Assembly (NCBI GenBank): GCA_029558955.1
Contig: JAKQCW010000130.1
Span: 1-35,250 of the forward strand
Length of the DNA: 35,250 nucleotides
Source: Chloroflexota bacterium
GTDB lineage: Bacteria > Chloroflexota > Anaerolineae > JAAEKA01
Reading direction: 5' to 3'
Shown: piece after piece, positions 18,011-26,164 of the stretch
Layout: the number at the start of each line of letters is the position of its first letter
Position numbering within the stretch: the stretch's first letter is position 1
Position numbers and translations under genes: made by a program
The notes under the pieces: model-generated
The model's input: only the letters and a program-made list of their open reading frames with translations
The model's database searches: none
Told to the model about the DNA's origin: nothing

Positions 18011-20029
18011 ATGGCTTCTGCCTCGTCCCAACCAACCTCACCGCTGAACGATGTGCTGGCGTCCTATGACCTGAAACAGGCGGTGGACGACAACCGGCTG
18101 GCCGGGCTATGGCGCATGATCAGCGGCTTCCACCGGACTTTCATCGCTGCAACGCTGGCGCTGGGCATGGCCGCGCTGGCCAAGACCGCGGTTTACTTTG
18201 TCTTTCGCGACTTCGTGGACAACGTCCTGGGCCAGCCGGACAAGGCCAACCTGGTGCCGCTGATCGCGCTGAGCTTTATCGGCCTGGCGCTGCTGGAGGG
18301 CGGTTTCACCTACCTCAGCGGCCGCTGGGCCGCGCGCACAGCCGAAGGCACCGCCTACCGCCTGCGCAACTACCTGCTTGACCAGATCCAGCGCCTGCCC
18401 TTCACCTACCACGACCGCACCTCCACCGGCGAGCTGATCCAGCGCGCCACCTCGGACGTGGATCATATCCGCCGCTTCCTGGCCGACCAGGCCACGGCGG
18501 TGGGGCGCGTGGCCATGCTCTTTCTGGTCAACTTCATCGCCATTCTGCTGCTCAACTGGCAGTTGGCGCTGGCCTCGGTGGTGGTCATCCCACTGGTGCT
18601 GCTGGTCTCGGTCTGGTTCTTCCGGCGCATCTCCACGGCCTACGAGGCCTATCAGGAGCAGGAGGCGGCGCTGTCCACCACCTTGCAGGAGAATCTGACC
18701 GGCGTGCGGGTGGTGCGCGCCTTCGCCCGCCAGGACTATGAGCGCGCCAAGTTCGAGAAGGACAACTGGGAGAAATATCGCCGCGGCCGCTGGCTGTTGA
18801 TCAACCACGCGCTCTACTGGCCGACCACCGATATCATCTCCGGCCTGCAGATGCTGTTCGGCTTCACCTTCGCCGCGCTGCTGGCCATCGACGGAACGAT
18901 CAGCTTGGGCACCTACCTGGCCTACCATCAGTTGGTGATCTGGATCATCTGGCCGATGCGCAACCTGGGCCGGCTGATCGTGGAGATGTCCACCGGCCTG
19001 GTCTCTTACCAGCGCGTCTCGAAGGTGATCGCTGAGGAGCGGGAGCCGCTGGACGCGGGCGAGGTGCGGCCGACCGGCCCGCCGCAGGGCCACATCATCT
19101 ACGACCGCGTCGCCTTTGCCTATGAGCGGCCGGCCGATGCCGGCGATGGGCCGTCCGATGCCGCGCAGTCGGAGACCGCCGACGGCGATCACCTTCCCTT
19201 TGTCCACGAATCGTTGGCCAGCACGGCCATCGAGGTGGACATCCCTGAGCCGGGCCTCGCCCAGCCGCAGCAGGAGGCCAAGCCGGCCGACGCCAAGCCG
19301 CATGTGCTGCACGACATCAGCTTCGAATGCCAGCCGGGCCAGGTGATCGCGCTGATGGGCGGCGCCGGCTCAGGCAAGACCAGCCTGGTCAACCTGCTGC
19401 CCCGCTTCTACGAGGCCACAGGCGGGCAGATCATGCTGGATGGCCAGCCGCTGACCAGCTACCCGCGGCGCTATCTGCGGCAAAACGTGGGCATCGTGGA
19501 GCAGGAGCCCTTCCTCTTCTCGCGCTCGATTCGTGACAACATCACCTTCGGCGTGGGACGGTCGGTGTCCGACGAGGAGGTCTTCGCTGCGGCGCGCGCC
19601 GCGGCCATCCATGACGGCATCCTGAGCTTTCCCGAGGGCTACAGCACCCTGGTGGGAGAGAAGGGGGTGACGCTGTCGGGCGGCCAGAAGCAGCGGGTGG
19701 CCATCGCCCGCACCCTGCTCAAGAACCCGCGCATTCTGATCCTGGATGACGCCACCTCGTCGGTGGACAGCGAGACCGAGGCTGAGATCCGTCAGGCCTT
19801 GCAGCGCCTGATGGAGAACCGCACGACCTTCATCATCGCACACCGCATCCAGAGCGTCATGGACGCCGATCAGATCCTGGTGCTCAAGGATGGCCACGTG
19901 CTGCAACAGGGCCGGCACGACGAACTGATGGCCCAGCCCGGCTTTTACCGGCAGATCTACGAGCTGCAAGCGAAGATGGAAGATGAGCTGCAGCGCGAGA
20001 TTGCGGGCGATGGCAGGAATAATGCGTAA
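18011..20029 (+). CDS. ABC exporter half-transporter, degenerate Walker B partner
   Basis: 672 residues: an exporter-type membrane domain with six helices (about 45-340) followed by a nucleotide-binding domain. Walker A is GGAGSGKTS (K456), Q-loop VEQEP, signature LSGGQ (555-559), H-loop AHR. The residue after the Walker B Asp, normally the catalytic Glu, is Asp (ILILDDATSSVD, D579-D580). An insertion of about 50 residues (PADAGDGPSDAAQSE and onward) splits the start of the ATPase domain. ATG at 18011 has GAGGTG 5 bases upstream. With the next gene it should form a heterodimeric exporter of lipids, drugs or peptides. The stop codon lies in a heptad repeat (GCGTAACG). Confidence 0.93.
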   Translation: MASASSQPTSPLNDVLASYDLKQAVDDNRLAGLWRMISGFHRTFIAATLALGMAALAKTAVYFVFRDFVDNVLGQPDKANLVPLIALSFIGLALLEGGFTYLSGRWAARTAEGTAYRLRNYLLDQIQRLPFTYHDRTSTGELIQRATSDVDHIRRFLADQATAVGRVAMLFLVNFIAILLLNWQLALASVVVIPLVLLVSVWFFRRISTAYEAYQEQEAALSTTLQENLTGVRVVRAFARQDYERAKFEKDNWEKYRRGRWLLINHALYWPTTDIISGLQMLFGFTFAALLAIDGTISLGTYLAYHQLVIWIIWPMRNLGRLIVEMSTGLVSYQRVSKVIAEEREPLDAGEVRPTGPPQGHIIYDRVAFAYERPADAGDGPSDAAQSETADGDHLPFVHESLASTAIEVDIPEPGLAQPQQEAKPADAKPHVLHDISFECQPGQVIALMGGAGSGKTSLVNLLPRFYEATGGQIMLDGQPLTSYPRRYLRQNVGIVEQEPFLFSRSIRDNITFGVGRSVSDEEVFAAARAAAIHDGILSFPEGYSTLVGEKGVTLSGGQKQRVAIARTLLKNPRILILDDATSSVDSETEAEIRQALQRLMENRTTFIIAHRIQSVMDADQILVLKDGHVLQQGRHDELMAQPGFYRQIYELQAKMEDELQREIAGDGRNNA

Positions 20030-20239
20030 CGAGTAATGCGTAACCCGGAGGATGATGGGATGCGCGTGCTCGGATGAGCGTCAAGCGTAATGCGTAACGA
20101 GTAATGCGTAACCCGGAGGATGATGGGGTGCGTGTGCTCGGATGAGCGTAATGCGTGACGAGTAATCCGTAACTGACTGGCATAGAACAGCCAAGACACA
20201 TTACAGAGACCTCCTCCGGGTTACGCATTACGCATTACG
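20021..20239. repeat. Heptad (GTAATGC/GTAACCC) repeat block between the two ABC genes
   Basis: A 68-bp unit starting AATGCGTAACGAGTAATGCG occurs at 20021 and 20089, with a third partial copy at 20150. Within it, GTAAYGC-type heptads give a 7-bp rhythm. At 20213-20239 the same sequence is present inverted (CCTCCGGGTTACGCATTACG), so the transcript between the two ABC cistrons can fold into a long stem with 20101-20119. The stop codon of the first ABC gene is in the first unit. Confidence 0.9.
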
Positions 20240-20269
20240 TCAACCAACTCACACCAAGAGACAAATCTC

Positions 20270-22105
20270 ATGGCAGACTACGAAGACATCGAACTGGAAG
20301 AAGAAGAATTTCAAGGTCAGATGACCGGACGCACGCTGCGGCGGATCCTGGGTCTGACCCGTCCTCACTGGCGCTGGGTGGTCGGCTTCCTGCTGCTGAT
20401 CGCGCTGGTCTCGACGCTGGACGCCCTGTTCACCTTTCTGAGCAAACAGATGGTGGACCAGGGCATCGTGCCGGGCGATCGCGCGCGGCTGCTGGAGCTG
20501 GTGCGCATCTACTGTGCGCTGATCTTCGTGCAGGCCGGCGCGGTTTTCGGCTTCATCTACCTGGCTGGCATCCTGGGCGAGCGCATCCAGTACGACCTGC
20601 GCAAGCGCATGTTCGACCACCTGCAGGCGCTCTCCTTTGCCTACTACAGCCGCACGCCCATCGGCTGGCTGATGTCGCGCGTCACCTCCGACTCGGAGCG
20701 GGTCGCGCAACTGGTGACCTGGGGCATCCTGGACATCACGTGGGCCATCATGAACATCACCACCTCGCTGGTCTTCATGATGTTGATCAACTGGCAGTTG
20801 GCGCTGATCGTCATGGGCGTCATCCCGGTGCTCTTCCTGGTGGCCCTCTACTTCCAGCGCCGCATTCTGACCCAGTACCGCAACGTGCGCCGCGTCAACT
20901 CCAGAATCACCGCGGCCTACAATGAGACCATCACCGGCGTGAAGGTGATCAAGGCGCTCAACCGCGAGGAGGAAAACCTGGCCGAGTTCGACCGGCTGAC
21001 CAGCGACATGTACCGGGCTGGCTATCGCGCGGCCGTGCTGTCGGCCATGTTCCTGCCGGCCGTGCAGTTGGTCGCCTCCTTTGCGGTGGCCGCGGTCGTC
21101 TGGTATGCCGGCCTCGAGGCGCTGAACCCCAACGGCGCGCTGGCCGGGCTGACCATCGGCGGCATCGCCGCCTTCGTCTCCTACATCACCTTCATGATCT
21201 GGCCGATCCAGGACCTGGCACGCGTCTTCGCCGAGCTGCAGAACGCCTTGGCCTCCGCCGAGCGCATCTTCTCGCTGGAGGACACGCCGCCCGACATCGT
21301 GGACCAGCCAGGCGCAATCGACCCCGGCACCGTGCGCGGCGACATCGAGTTCGAGCACGTCAGCTTCTTCTACGAGCCGGGCAAGCTGGTGCTGGATGAC
21401 TTCTCGCTGACCATCCGTCAGGGTGAGACCATCGCCCTGGTTGGTCCTACCGGCGGCGGCAAATCGACCATCGTCAACCTGCTCTGCCGCTTCTACGAGC
21501 CGCGCATGGGCGTGGTGCGCGTCAACGGCCGCGACTACCGCGAGCTGACCCAGCATGCGCTGCAATCGCGGCTGGGCATCGTCCTGCAGACCCCCTACCT
21601 CTTCTCCGGCCCCATCCGCGAGAACATCCGCTATGGACGGCTGGACGCCAGCGATGAAGAGGTCGAGGCTGCGGCGCGCATGGCCGGGGCGCATGCCTTC
21701 ATCGCCACCCTGCCCAAAGGCTACGAGCAGGAAGTGGGCGAAGGCGGTACGCTGCTCTCGGTAGGCCAGAAGCAGTTGCTCAGCCTGGCGCGTGCGGTGC
21801 TGGCCCGGCCGGAGATCTTCATCATGGACGAGGCCACCAGCTCGGTGGATACCCTGACCGAGGCGCTGATCCAGCAAGGCATGGAGACGCTGATGGCAGG
21901 GCGCACCAGCGTGGTCATCGCCCACCGGCTCTCGACCATCCGCCGGGCCGACCGCATCCTGGTGATCGAAGGAGGCCGCATCGCCGAGATCGGCAGCCAC
22001 AGCGAGCTGCTGCGCGCCCGCGGCCACTACTACAACCTCTACACCCAGCAGTTCCGCCAGGAAACCACGGTGGAAGAGGTAGCCCGGGAGATGGCGTTCG
22101 CGTGA
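20270..22105 (+). CDS. ABC exporter half-transporter, catalytic Walker B partner
   Basis: 611 residues. An acidic N-terminus (ADYEDIELEEEEF) precedes six membrane helices (about 35-320) and an ATPase domain. Walker A is GPTGGGKST (K398), Q-loop VLQTP, Walker B IFIMDEATSSVD with a normal catalytic Glu (E521), H-loop AHR. The signature reads LSVGQ (496-500) instead of LSGGQ. In a heterodimer this bad signature pairs with the Asp-bearing Walker B of the upstream protein, giving one dead and one active ATP site, as known for TM287/288- and BmrCD-type exporters. No clear Shine-Dalgarno is visible. It follows the first subunit after a 240-base repeat-filled gap. Confidence 0.94.
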   Translation: MADYEDIELEEEEFQGQMTGRTLRRILGLTRPHWRWVVGFLLLIALVSTLDALFTFLSKQMVDQGIVPGDRARLLELVRIYCALIFVQAGAVFGFIYLAGILGERIQYDLRKRMFDHLQALSFAYYSRTPIGWLMSRVTSDSERVAQLVTWGILDITWAIMNITTSLVFMMLINWQLALIVMGVIPVLFLVALYFQRRILTQYRNVRRVNSRITAAYNETITGVKVIKALNREEENLAEFDRLTSDMYRAGYRAAVLSAMFLPAVQLVASFAVAAVVWYAGLEALNPNGALAGLTIGGIAAFVSYITFMIWPIQDLARVFAELQNALASAERIFSLEDTPPDIVDQPGAIDPGTVRGDIEFEHVSFFYEPGKLVLDDFSLTIRQGETIALVGPTGGGKSTIVNLLCRFYEPRMGVVRVNGRDYRELTQHALQSRLGIVLQTPYLFSGPIRENIRYGRLDASDEEVEAAARMAGAHAFIATLPKGYEQEVGEGGTLLSVGQKQLLSLARAVLARPEIFIMDEATSSVDTLTEALIQQGMETLMAGRTSVVIAHRLSTIRRADRILVIEGGRIAEIGSHSELLRARGHYYNLYTQQFRQETTVEEVAREMAFA

Positions 22106-22140
22106 CAACCGCACGCAACACCTTCGCCCCGCCCAAACAC

Positions 22141-22496
22141 CCCGCTCGGGCCGGTCTCCTGACCGTGCCCGCCCAAGCAACCCGCTCGGGCCGGTCTCCT
22201 GACCGTGCCCGCCCAAGCAACCCGCTCGGGCCGGTCTCCTGACCGTGCCCGCCCAATCAACCCGCTCGGGCCGGTCTCCTGACCGTGCCCGTCCAACTCA
22301 ACCCGCTCGGGCCGGTCTCCTGACCGTGCCCGTCCAACTCAACCCGCTCGGGCCGGTCTCCTGACCGTGCCCGCCCAACTCAACCCGCTCAGGCCGGTCT
22401 CCTGACCGTGCCCGCCCAAACAACCCGCTCGGGCCGGTCTCCTGACCGTGCCCGCCCAAGCAACCCGCTCGGGCCGGTCTCCTGACCGTGCCCGTC
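22141..22496. repeat. Left REP-like array next to the RAYT gene (9 units)
   Basis: Nine units of 40-41 bp start at 22141, 22181, 22221, 22261, 22302, 22343, 22384, 22424 and 22464. Each has CCGCTCGGGCCGGTC, TCCT, GACCGTGCCCG, then a short variable linker (CCCAAGCAA, TCCAACTCAA, CCCAAACAA). GGGC-CGGTC pairs with GACCG-GCCC leaving a bulged T. The linkers are too short and too alike to be CRISPR spacers. Confidence 0.93.
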
Positions 22497-22513
22497 AAAC
22501 TCCTTGACGGCGC

Positions 22514-22533
22514 GATCAGAGACCGGCCTGAGC
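22514..22533 (-). repeat. Lone inverted REP-like half copy 5' of the RAYT gene
   Basis: GATCAGAGACCGGCCTGAGC, the reverse orientation of the left array and the same orientation as the right array, 34 bases before the RAYT ATG. Together with the last left unit it makes an inverted pair. Confidence 0.7.
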
Positions 22534-22566
22534 ATCACGAGCAACACGACACACCGCAAGGATCTT

Positions 22567-23112
22567 ATGGAAACCTACCGCCTGTACCAGGATTATGCCC
22601 TCTACTACCTGACCTTCTCGATCCTCGAATGGCTGCCGGTTTTCATCGCTGAAGAGCCATGTCTGATTATCACTGACAGCCTCAACTTCTGCCACCGCGA
22701 TAAGCACCTGCGCACCAACGCCTTCGTCATCATGCCGACGCACATCCACTGGATCGGCTTCGATGCCGATTTTGACACCGCACGCCTGGGCAAGACCATC
22801 ACAGCCTTCCGCAAATTCACCGGCCAACGGCTGAGCGATTATGTCGATCACCATATGCCAAGAGCGTTTTCCGAAACGCTTCGGCGCGCTGGGCGCTCGG
22901 ATCGTGAACGTCAGTTCTGGCAGCAAAGCCGACATCCAGAGGCGATCTTCAAGCGTGATTTCTGGCAGACGAAGCTCGATTATCTGCATGACAATCCACG
23001 CCGCAAAGGGCTGGTGCTGGATCCGCTGTGCTGGCGCTTTTCGTCAGCGTCATTTTGGTTGAGGGAGCCGCGCGGGGAGTCGGATGTGATTCTGAGCGCC
23101 GTGGAGTGGTGA
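22567..23112 (+). CDS. REP-associated tyrosine transposase (RAYT, Y1/HUH nuclease)
   Basis: 181 residues from the ATG at 22567 (AAGGA at 22558-22562). The HUH motif is in VIMPTHIHWIG (H59, H61) and the single catalytic Tyr in LDYLHDNPRRKGLV (Y139), matching the Y-x-H-x-N-P-x-R-x-G pattern of RAYTs. These IS200/IS605-related enzymes cut and join single-stranded REP hairpins; they are normally single-copy, domesticated genes and not flanked by their own insertion ends. Here the gene is flanked by two arrays of one hairpin family in opposite orientation. Its stop codon runs into the first right unit (TGAGGCTGGCTCGG). The linker between HUH and Tyr carries an acidic/basic helix (SDRERQFWQQ). The gene is complete, with no frameshift. 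Confidence 0.9.
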   Translation: METYRLYQDYALYYLTFSILEWLPVFIAEEPCLIITDSLNFCHRDKHLRTNAFVIMPTHIHWIGFDADFDTARLGKTITAFRKFTGQRLSDYVDHHMPRAFSETLRRAGRSDRERQFWQQSRHPEAIFKRDFWQTKLDYLHDNPRRKGLVLDPLCWRFSSASFWLREPRGESDVILSAVEW

Positions 23113-23590
23113 GGCTGGCTCGGTCGGAGACCGGCCAGAGCGGTGTGGCGGGGTGGCGAGGCTGGCTCGGTCGGAGACCGGCCAGAGCGGGGTGGCGGGG
23201 GTAGCGATGCTGGCTCGGTCGGAGACCGGCCAGAACGGGGTGGCGGGGGTGCGAGGCTGGCTCGGTCGGAGACCGGCCAGAACGGGGTGGCGGGGGTGGC
23301 GAGGCTGGCTCGGTCGGAGATTGGCCAGAGCGGTGTAGCGGGGGTGGCGAGGCTGGCTCGGTCGGAGACCGGCCAGAGCGAGGTCGTGGGGTGGCGAGGC
23401 TGGCTCGGTCGGAGACCGGCCAGAGCGGGGTCGTGGGGTGGCGAGGCTGGCTCGGTCGGAGACCGGCCAGAGCGGGGTGGCGGGGTGGCGAGACTGGCTC
23501 GGTCGGAGACCGGCCAGAGCGGCGTCGCGGGGTGGCGAGGCTGGCTCGGTCGGAGACCGGCCAGAGCAGGGTGGAAGGAGACCGGCCAAG
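23111..23590. repeat. Right REP-like array next to the RAYT gene (10 units)
   Basis: Units of 47-48 bp start at 23111, 23158, 23206, 23253, 23301, 23349, 23396, 23443, 23490 and 23537, with a partial unit at about 23577-23590. Each contains GGCTCGGTCGGAGACCGGCC, then AGAGCGG and a G/T-rich linker (GGTGGCGGGGTGGC). GGC-CGGTC pairs with GACCG-GCC with a bulged T. It is the reverse complement of the left-array element with GGA instead of the AGGA loop. Nothing else is seen in 23113-23600. Confidence 0.93.
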
Positions 23591-23614
23591 GCAAGGTGAA
23601 TCCACACTGTGCAA

Positions 23615-23643
23615 TTGGGGCTCGGGGCGCGTTGTGGTATACT
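23615..23643 (+). promoter_or_regulatory. Promoter for the ygfZ - CHAT gene run
   Basis: TTGGGG (23615-23620), 17-bp spacer, TATACT (23638-23643, five of six consensus bases), just after the right repeat array. Predicted start about 65 bases before the GTG at 23716. Confidence 0.5.
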
Positions 23644-23715
23644 TGCCGACATTGACTCGCGCCCGATCTGTGACCGGACGCGAACACGGATAGCCACCCA
23701 CCTGCGAGGTCCACC

Positions 23716-24717
23716 GTGCTTTCAGAGCAGACCCCCACTTCCACCGGCTACTGGGCAGGGCGCACCGGTGCGGCGCTGCGCGACGAGGGAGATCACGCCC
23801 GGCTCTGGCTGGGAGGCGAGGACCGCATCCCCTTCTTGCAACGCATCAGCACCAACGATATGCGTCTGCTGCCAGGCCAGGGCACGGCAACGGTGCTGAC
23901 CTCCCCCACGGCCCGCATCCAGGCGCTGTTGACGGTGCTGGCCATGCCCACCGGCCTGCTGCTGCTGGCCGGGCCAGGCCAGGGGCCGGCCATCTTCAAC
24001 ACCCTGCGCACCCAGATCTTCTTCAACGACCAGGTCACCCTGGAGGGCCGCGGCGGCGCGCTGGCTCAGTTCAACCTGCTGGGACCGCAGGCGGCCAGCC
24101 TGCTGGCCGGAATCGCCGGCGCGGTGGATGACCTGCCCCTCTTCGGCTGGCGCACACTCGCCGTGGCTGGCGTCGATCTGACCGTGCAGCGTCACGAGGG
24201 GCTGGGCAGCGCCGGCTTCACCCTGCTGGCGCCCGCGCCGGCCGGCCTGGCAGTCAAGGCCGCGCTGCTGCAGGCCGGCGCGGCCCTGCTCGACGAGGGG
24301 GCCTACCACACGCTGCGGGTCGAGGCCGGCGTCCCTGCGCCTGGCTTCGAGCTGACCGAACAGGTCAGCCCGCTGGAGGCTGGCCTGCGCCGCTTCTGCC
24401 ATGAGGGCAAGGGCTGCTACACCGGTCAGGAGATCATCGCCCGCCAGATCACCTACGACAAGGTGACCACCCATCTGGTCGGCCTGTTGCCCGACGCCAT
24501 GCCCGCGGTCGAGGCCAAGCTGATGGCGGAAGGCAAGCAGGTGGGCTGGGTCAGCAGCGCGGTGCAGAGCATCGCCTTGCAGCGCCCCATCGCCCTGGCC
24601 TTGGTCCGTCGCCCCCACCACCAGCCCGGCGCCCAACTGACCATCCAATCGGGCGACCAGGCCATCCCCGCCGCGGTCGTCCCGCTGCCCTTCACATCCG
24701 AAACACCGCCGTCCTAA
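23716..24717 (+). CDS. ygfZ: YgfZ/GcvT-like folate-binding protein
   Basis: 333 residues from a GTG with GAGGT 7 bases upstream. It has the GcvT-type fold with LGGEDRIPFLQRISTNDM near the start, and the diagnostic KGCYTGQEIIAR (K232, C234), which separates YgfZ from glycine-cleavage T proteins. YgfZ uses tetrahydrofolate and supports certain iron-sulfur enzymes such as MiaB-type tRNA modification proteins. The next gene, 24 bases away, codes for a cysteine-desulfurase-like enzyme, which fits an Fe-S or sulfur-related pairing. The gene begins just after the RAYT/REP region and has its own promoter. Confidence 0.9.
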   Translation: MLSEQTPTSTGYWAGRTGAALRDEGDHARLWLGGEDRIPFLQRISTNDMRLLPGQGTATVLTSPTARIQALLTVLAMPTGLLLLAGPGQGPAIFNTLRTQIFFNDQVTLEGRGGALAQFNLLGPQAASLLAGIAGAVDDLPLFGWRTLAVAGVDLTVQRHEGLGSAGFTLLAPAPAGLAVKAALLQAGAALLDEGAYHTLRVEAGVPAPGFELTEQVSPLEAGLRRFCHEGKGCYTGQEIIARQITYDKVTTHLVGLLPDAMPAVEAKLMAEGKQVGWVSSAVQSIALQRPIALALVRRPHHQPGAQLTIQSGDQAIPAAVVPLPFTSETPPS

Positions 24718-24741
24718 CTCCTCAACCTTCCGAGTCGCCCC

Positions 24742-26148
24742 ATGAACCACACCACCTTGAACTTACGCCAGCGCATCGTCGGCCACGACCAGCTCACGCC
24801 GCTGCTGAACGGCAGCATGGTTCCTTACGTCAACCTGGACAACGCGGCCAGCACGCCGGCATTGCAGGACGCCATGGACGCGGTCCAGCGCCTGATGCCC
24901 TACTACGCCAGCGTACACCGCGGCGCCGGCTTCAAATCGCGCCTGAGCACCGTAGCCTATGACCAGGCCCACGAGATTGTCGGCCATTTCGTCGGCGCGG
25001 ACCTGCGCAGCAACACGGTGATCTTCGGCAAGAACACCACCGAGGCCATCAACAAGCTCTCCTTTCGCCTGCCAGCGGGGCCGGATCAGGTGGTGATCAG
25101 CACCCAGCTCGAACACCATTCCAACGACCTGCCCTGGCGGGCGCGCTTTGCCAACCGCGTGCTGCACGTGCATGCGCTGCCCGATGGCCGGCTGGACGAG
25201 GCGCATTTCGATCGCCTGCTGGCCGACTATGCCGGCCGGGTCGCGCTGGTGGCCGTCACCGGCGCATCCAACGTCAGCGGCTTCATCCAGCCGATCCACC
25301 GCCTGGCAGGGAAGGCCCACGCGGCCGGCGCGCTGATTCTGGTGGATGCCGCCCAGCTCGCGCCCCATCGCGCGGTGAACATGCGGCCCGACGACGACCC
25401 GGAACACCTGGACTTCGTGGTGCTCTCGGCCCACAAGATGTATGCCCCCTTCGGCGCCGGCGCGCTGATCGGCCCCAAGGAGATTTTTCTGCACAGCGCG
25501 CCGGAGTACACCGGCGGCGGCACCGTGGATGTGGTGACGCTGGACGAGGTGCACTGGGCCGGCGTGCCCGACCGCGAGGAGGCTGGCAGCCCCAACGTGA
25601 TCGGCGCGGTGGCCATGGCCGCGGCCGCCCAGGCGCTGATGGCCGTGGGCATGGACGCGGTCGCGGCCCACGAGCAGGAGCTGCTGGCCTACGCCATCGA
25701 GCAGATGCAGGCTGTGCCCGGCATGCACATCTACGGCGAGACGAATCTGGCCCGGCTGGATGAAAAAGTGGGCGTCATCCCGTTTAACCTTGCAAATGTC
25801 TCCCATTTCCTGACCGCGGCGATCCTGGGCTACGAAGGCGGCATCGGCGTGCGCAGCGGCTGTTTCTGCGCCCACCCCTATGTGGTGCACCTGTTGCAGT
25901 TGGATGAACAGCACGCCGAAAGCTGGCGCAGCCAACTGCTCGGCGGCGACAAGTCCAACATGCCTGGCATGGTGCGCGCCAGCTTCGGCTGTTACAGCGA
26001 CACCCACGACATCGACCGCCTGGTGCAGATGCTGCAGCGCATCGCCCGCGGCGACTATCAGGGCGACTATCAACTGAACCGGGCCACCGGCGAATACCTG
26101 CCCAAAGGCTACGCCGACTCGCTGGCCGATCATTTCCTGCTGGCCTGA
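24742..26148 (+). CDS. Class V aminotransferase / cysteine desulfurase-like PLP enzyme
   Basis: 468 residues. Fold-type I signatures: YVNLDNAASTPAL, HRGAGFKSRLST, STQLEHHSNDLPWR, ILVDAAQLAPH, and the PLP Lys in LSAHKMYAPFGAGAL (K232). The C-terminal active-site loop reads GVRSGCFCAHP; its second Cys (C376) aligns with the catalytic Cys of SufS (R-x-G-x-x-C-A-x-P). It would take sulfur from cysteine to make a persulfide. The chain is about 60 residues longer than SufS, with an extra segment near EQHAESWRSQLLGGDK. No scaffold gene (sufU/sufB) is adjacent. It is 24 bases from ygfZ and 16 from the C11 peptidase gene, so it is probably cotranscribed with both. Confidence 0.9.
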   Translation: MNHTTLNLRQRIVGHDQLTPLLNGSMVPYVNLDNAASTPALQDAMDAVQRLMPYYASVHRGAGFKSRLSTVAYDQAHEIVGHFVGADLRSNTVIFGKNTTEAINKLSFRLPAGPDQVVISTQLEHHSNDLPWRARFANRVLHVHALPDGRLDEAHFDRLLADYAGRVALVAVTGASNVSGFIQPIHRLAGKAHAAGALILVDAAQLAPHRAVNMRPDDDPEHLDFVVLSAHKMYAPFGAGALIGPKEIFLHSAPEYTGGGTVDVVTLDEVHWAGVPDREEAGSPNVIGAVAMAAAAQALMAVGMDAVAAHEQELLAYAIEQMQAVPGMHIYGETNLARLDEKVGVIPFNLANVSHFLTAAILGYEGGIGVRSGCFCAHPYVVHLLQLDEQHAESWRSQLLGGDKSNMPGMVRASFGCYSDTHDIDRLVQMLQRIARGDYQGDYQLNRATGEYLPKGYADSLADHFLLA

Positions 26149-26164
26149 CCAACGGAGTAGCGCC

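Noticed and set aside
22141-22496. CRISPR array
   Set aside because: The repeats are regular, but the segments between them are about 10 bases and nearly identical, no cas gene is near, and the unit is a REP-like hairpin beside a RAYT gene.
22567-23112. Ordinary IS200/IS605 insertion sequence
   Set aside because: The HUH and Tyr motifs fit, but the Y-x-H-x-N-P motif and flanking REP-like arrays in opposite orientation point to a RAYT rather than an IS with its own ends; no tnpB-like gene.
23143-23655. Repeat proteins encoded by the right REP-like array
   Set aside because: Unit length (47-48 bp) changes frame each repeat and all frames on both strands are open because of base composition; no ribosome-binding site.
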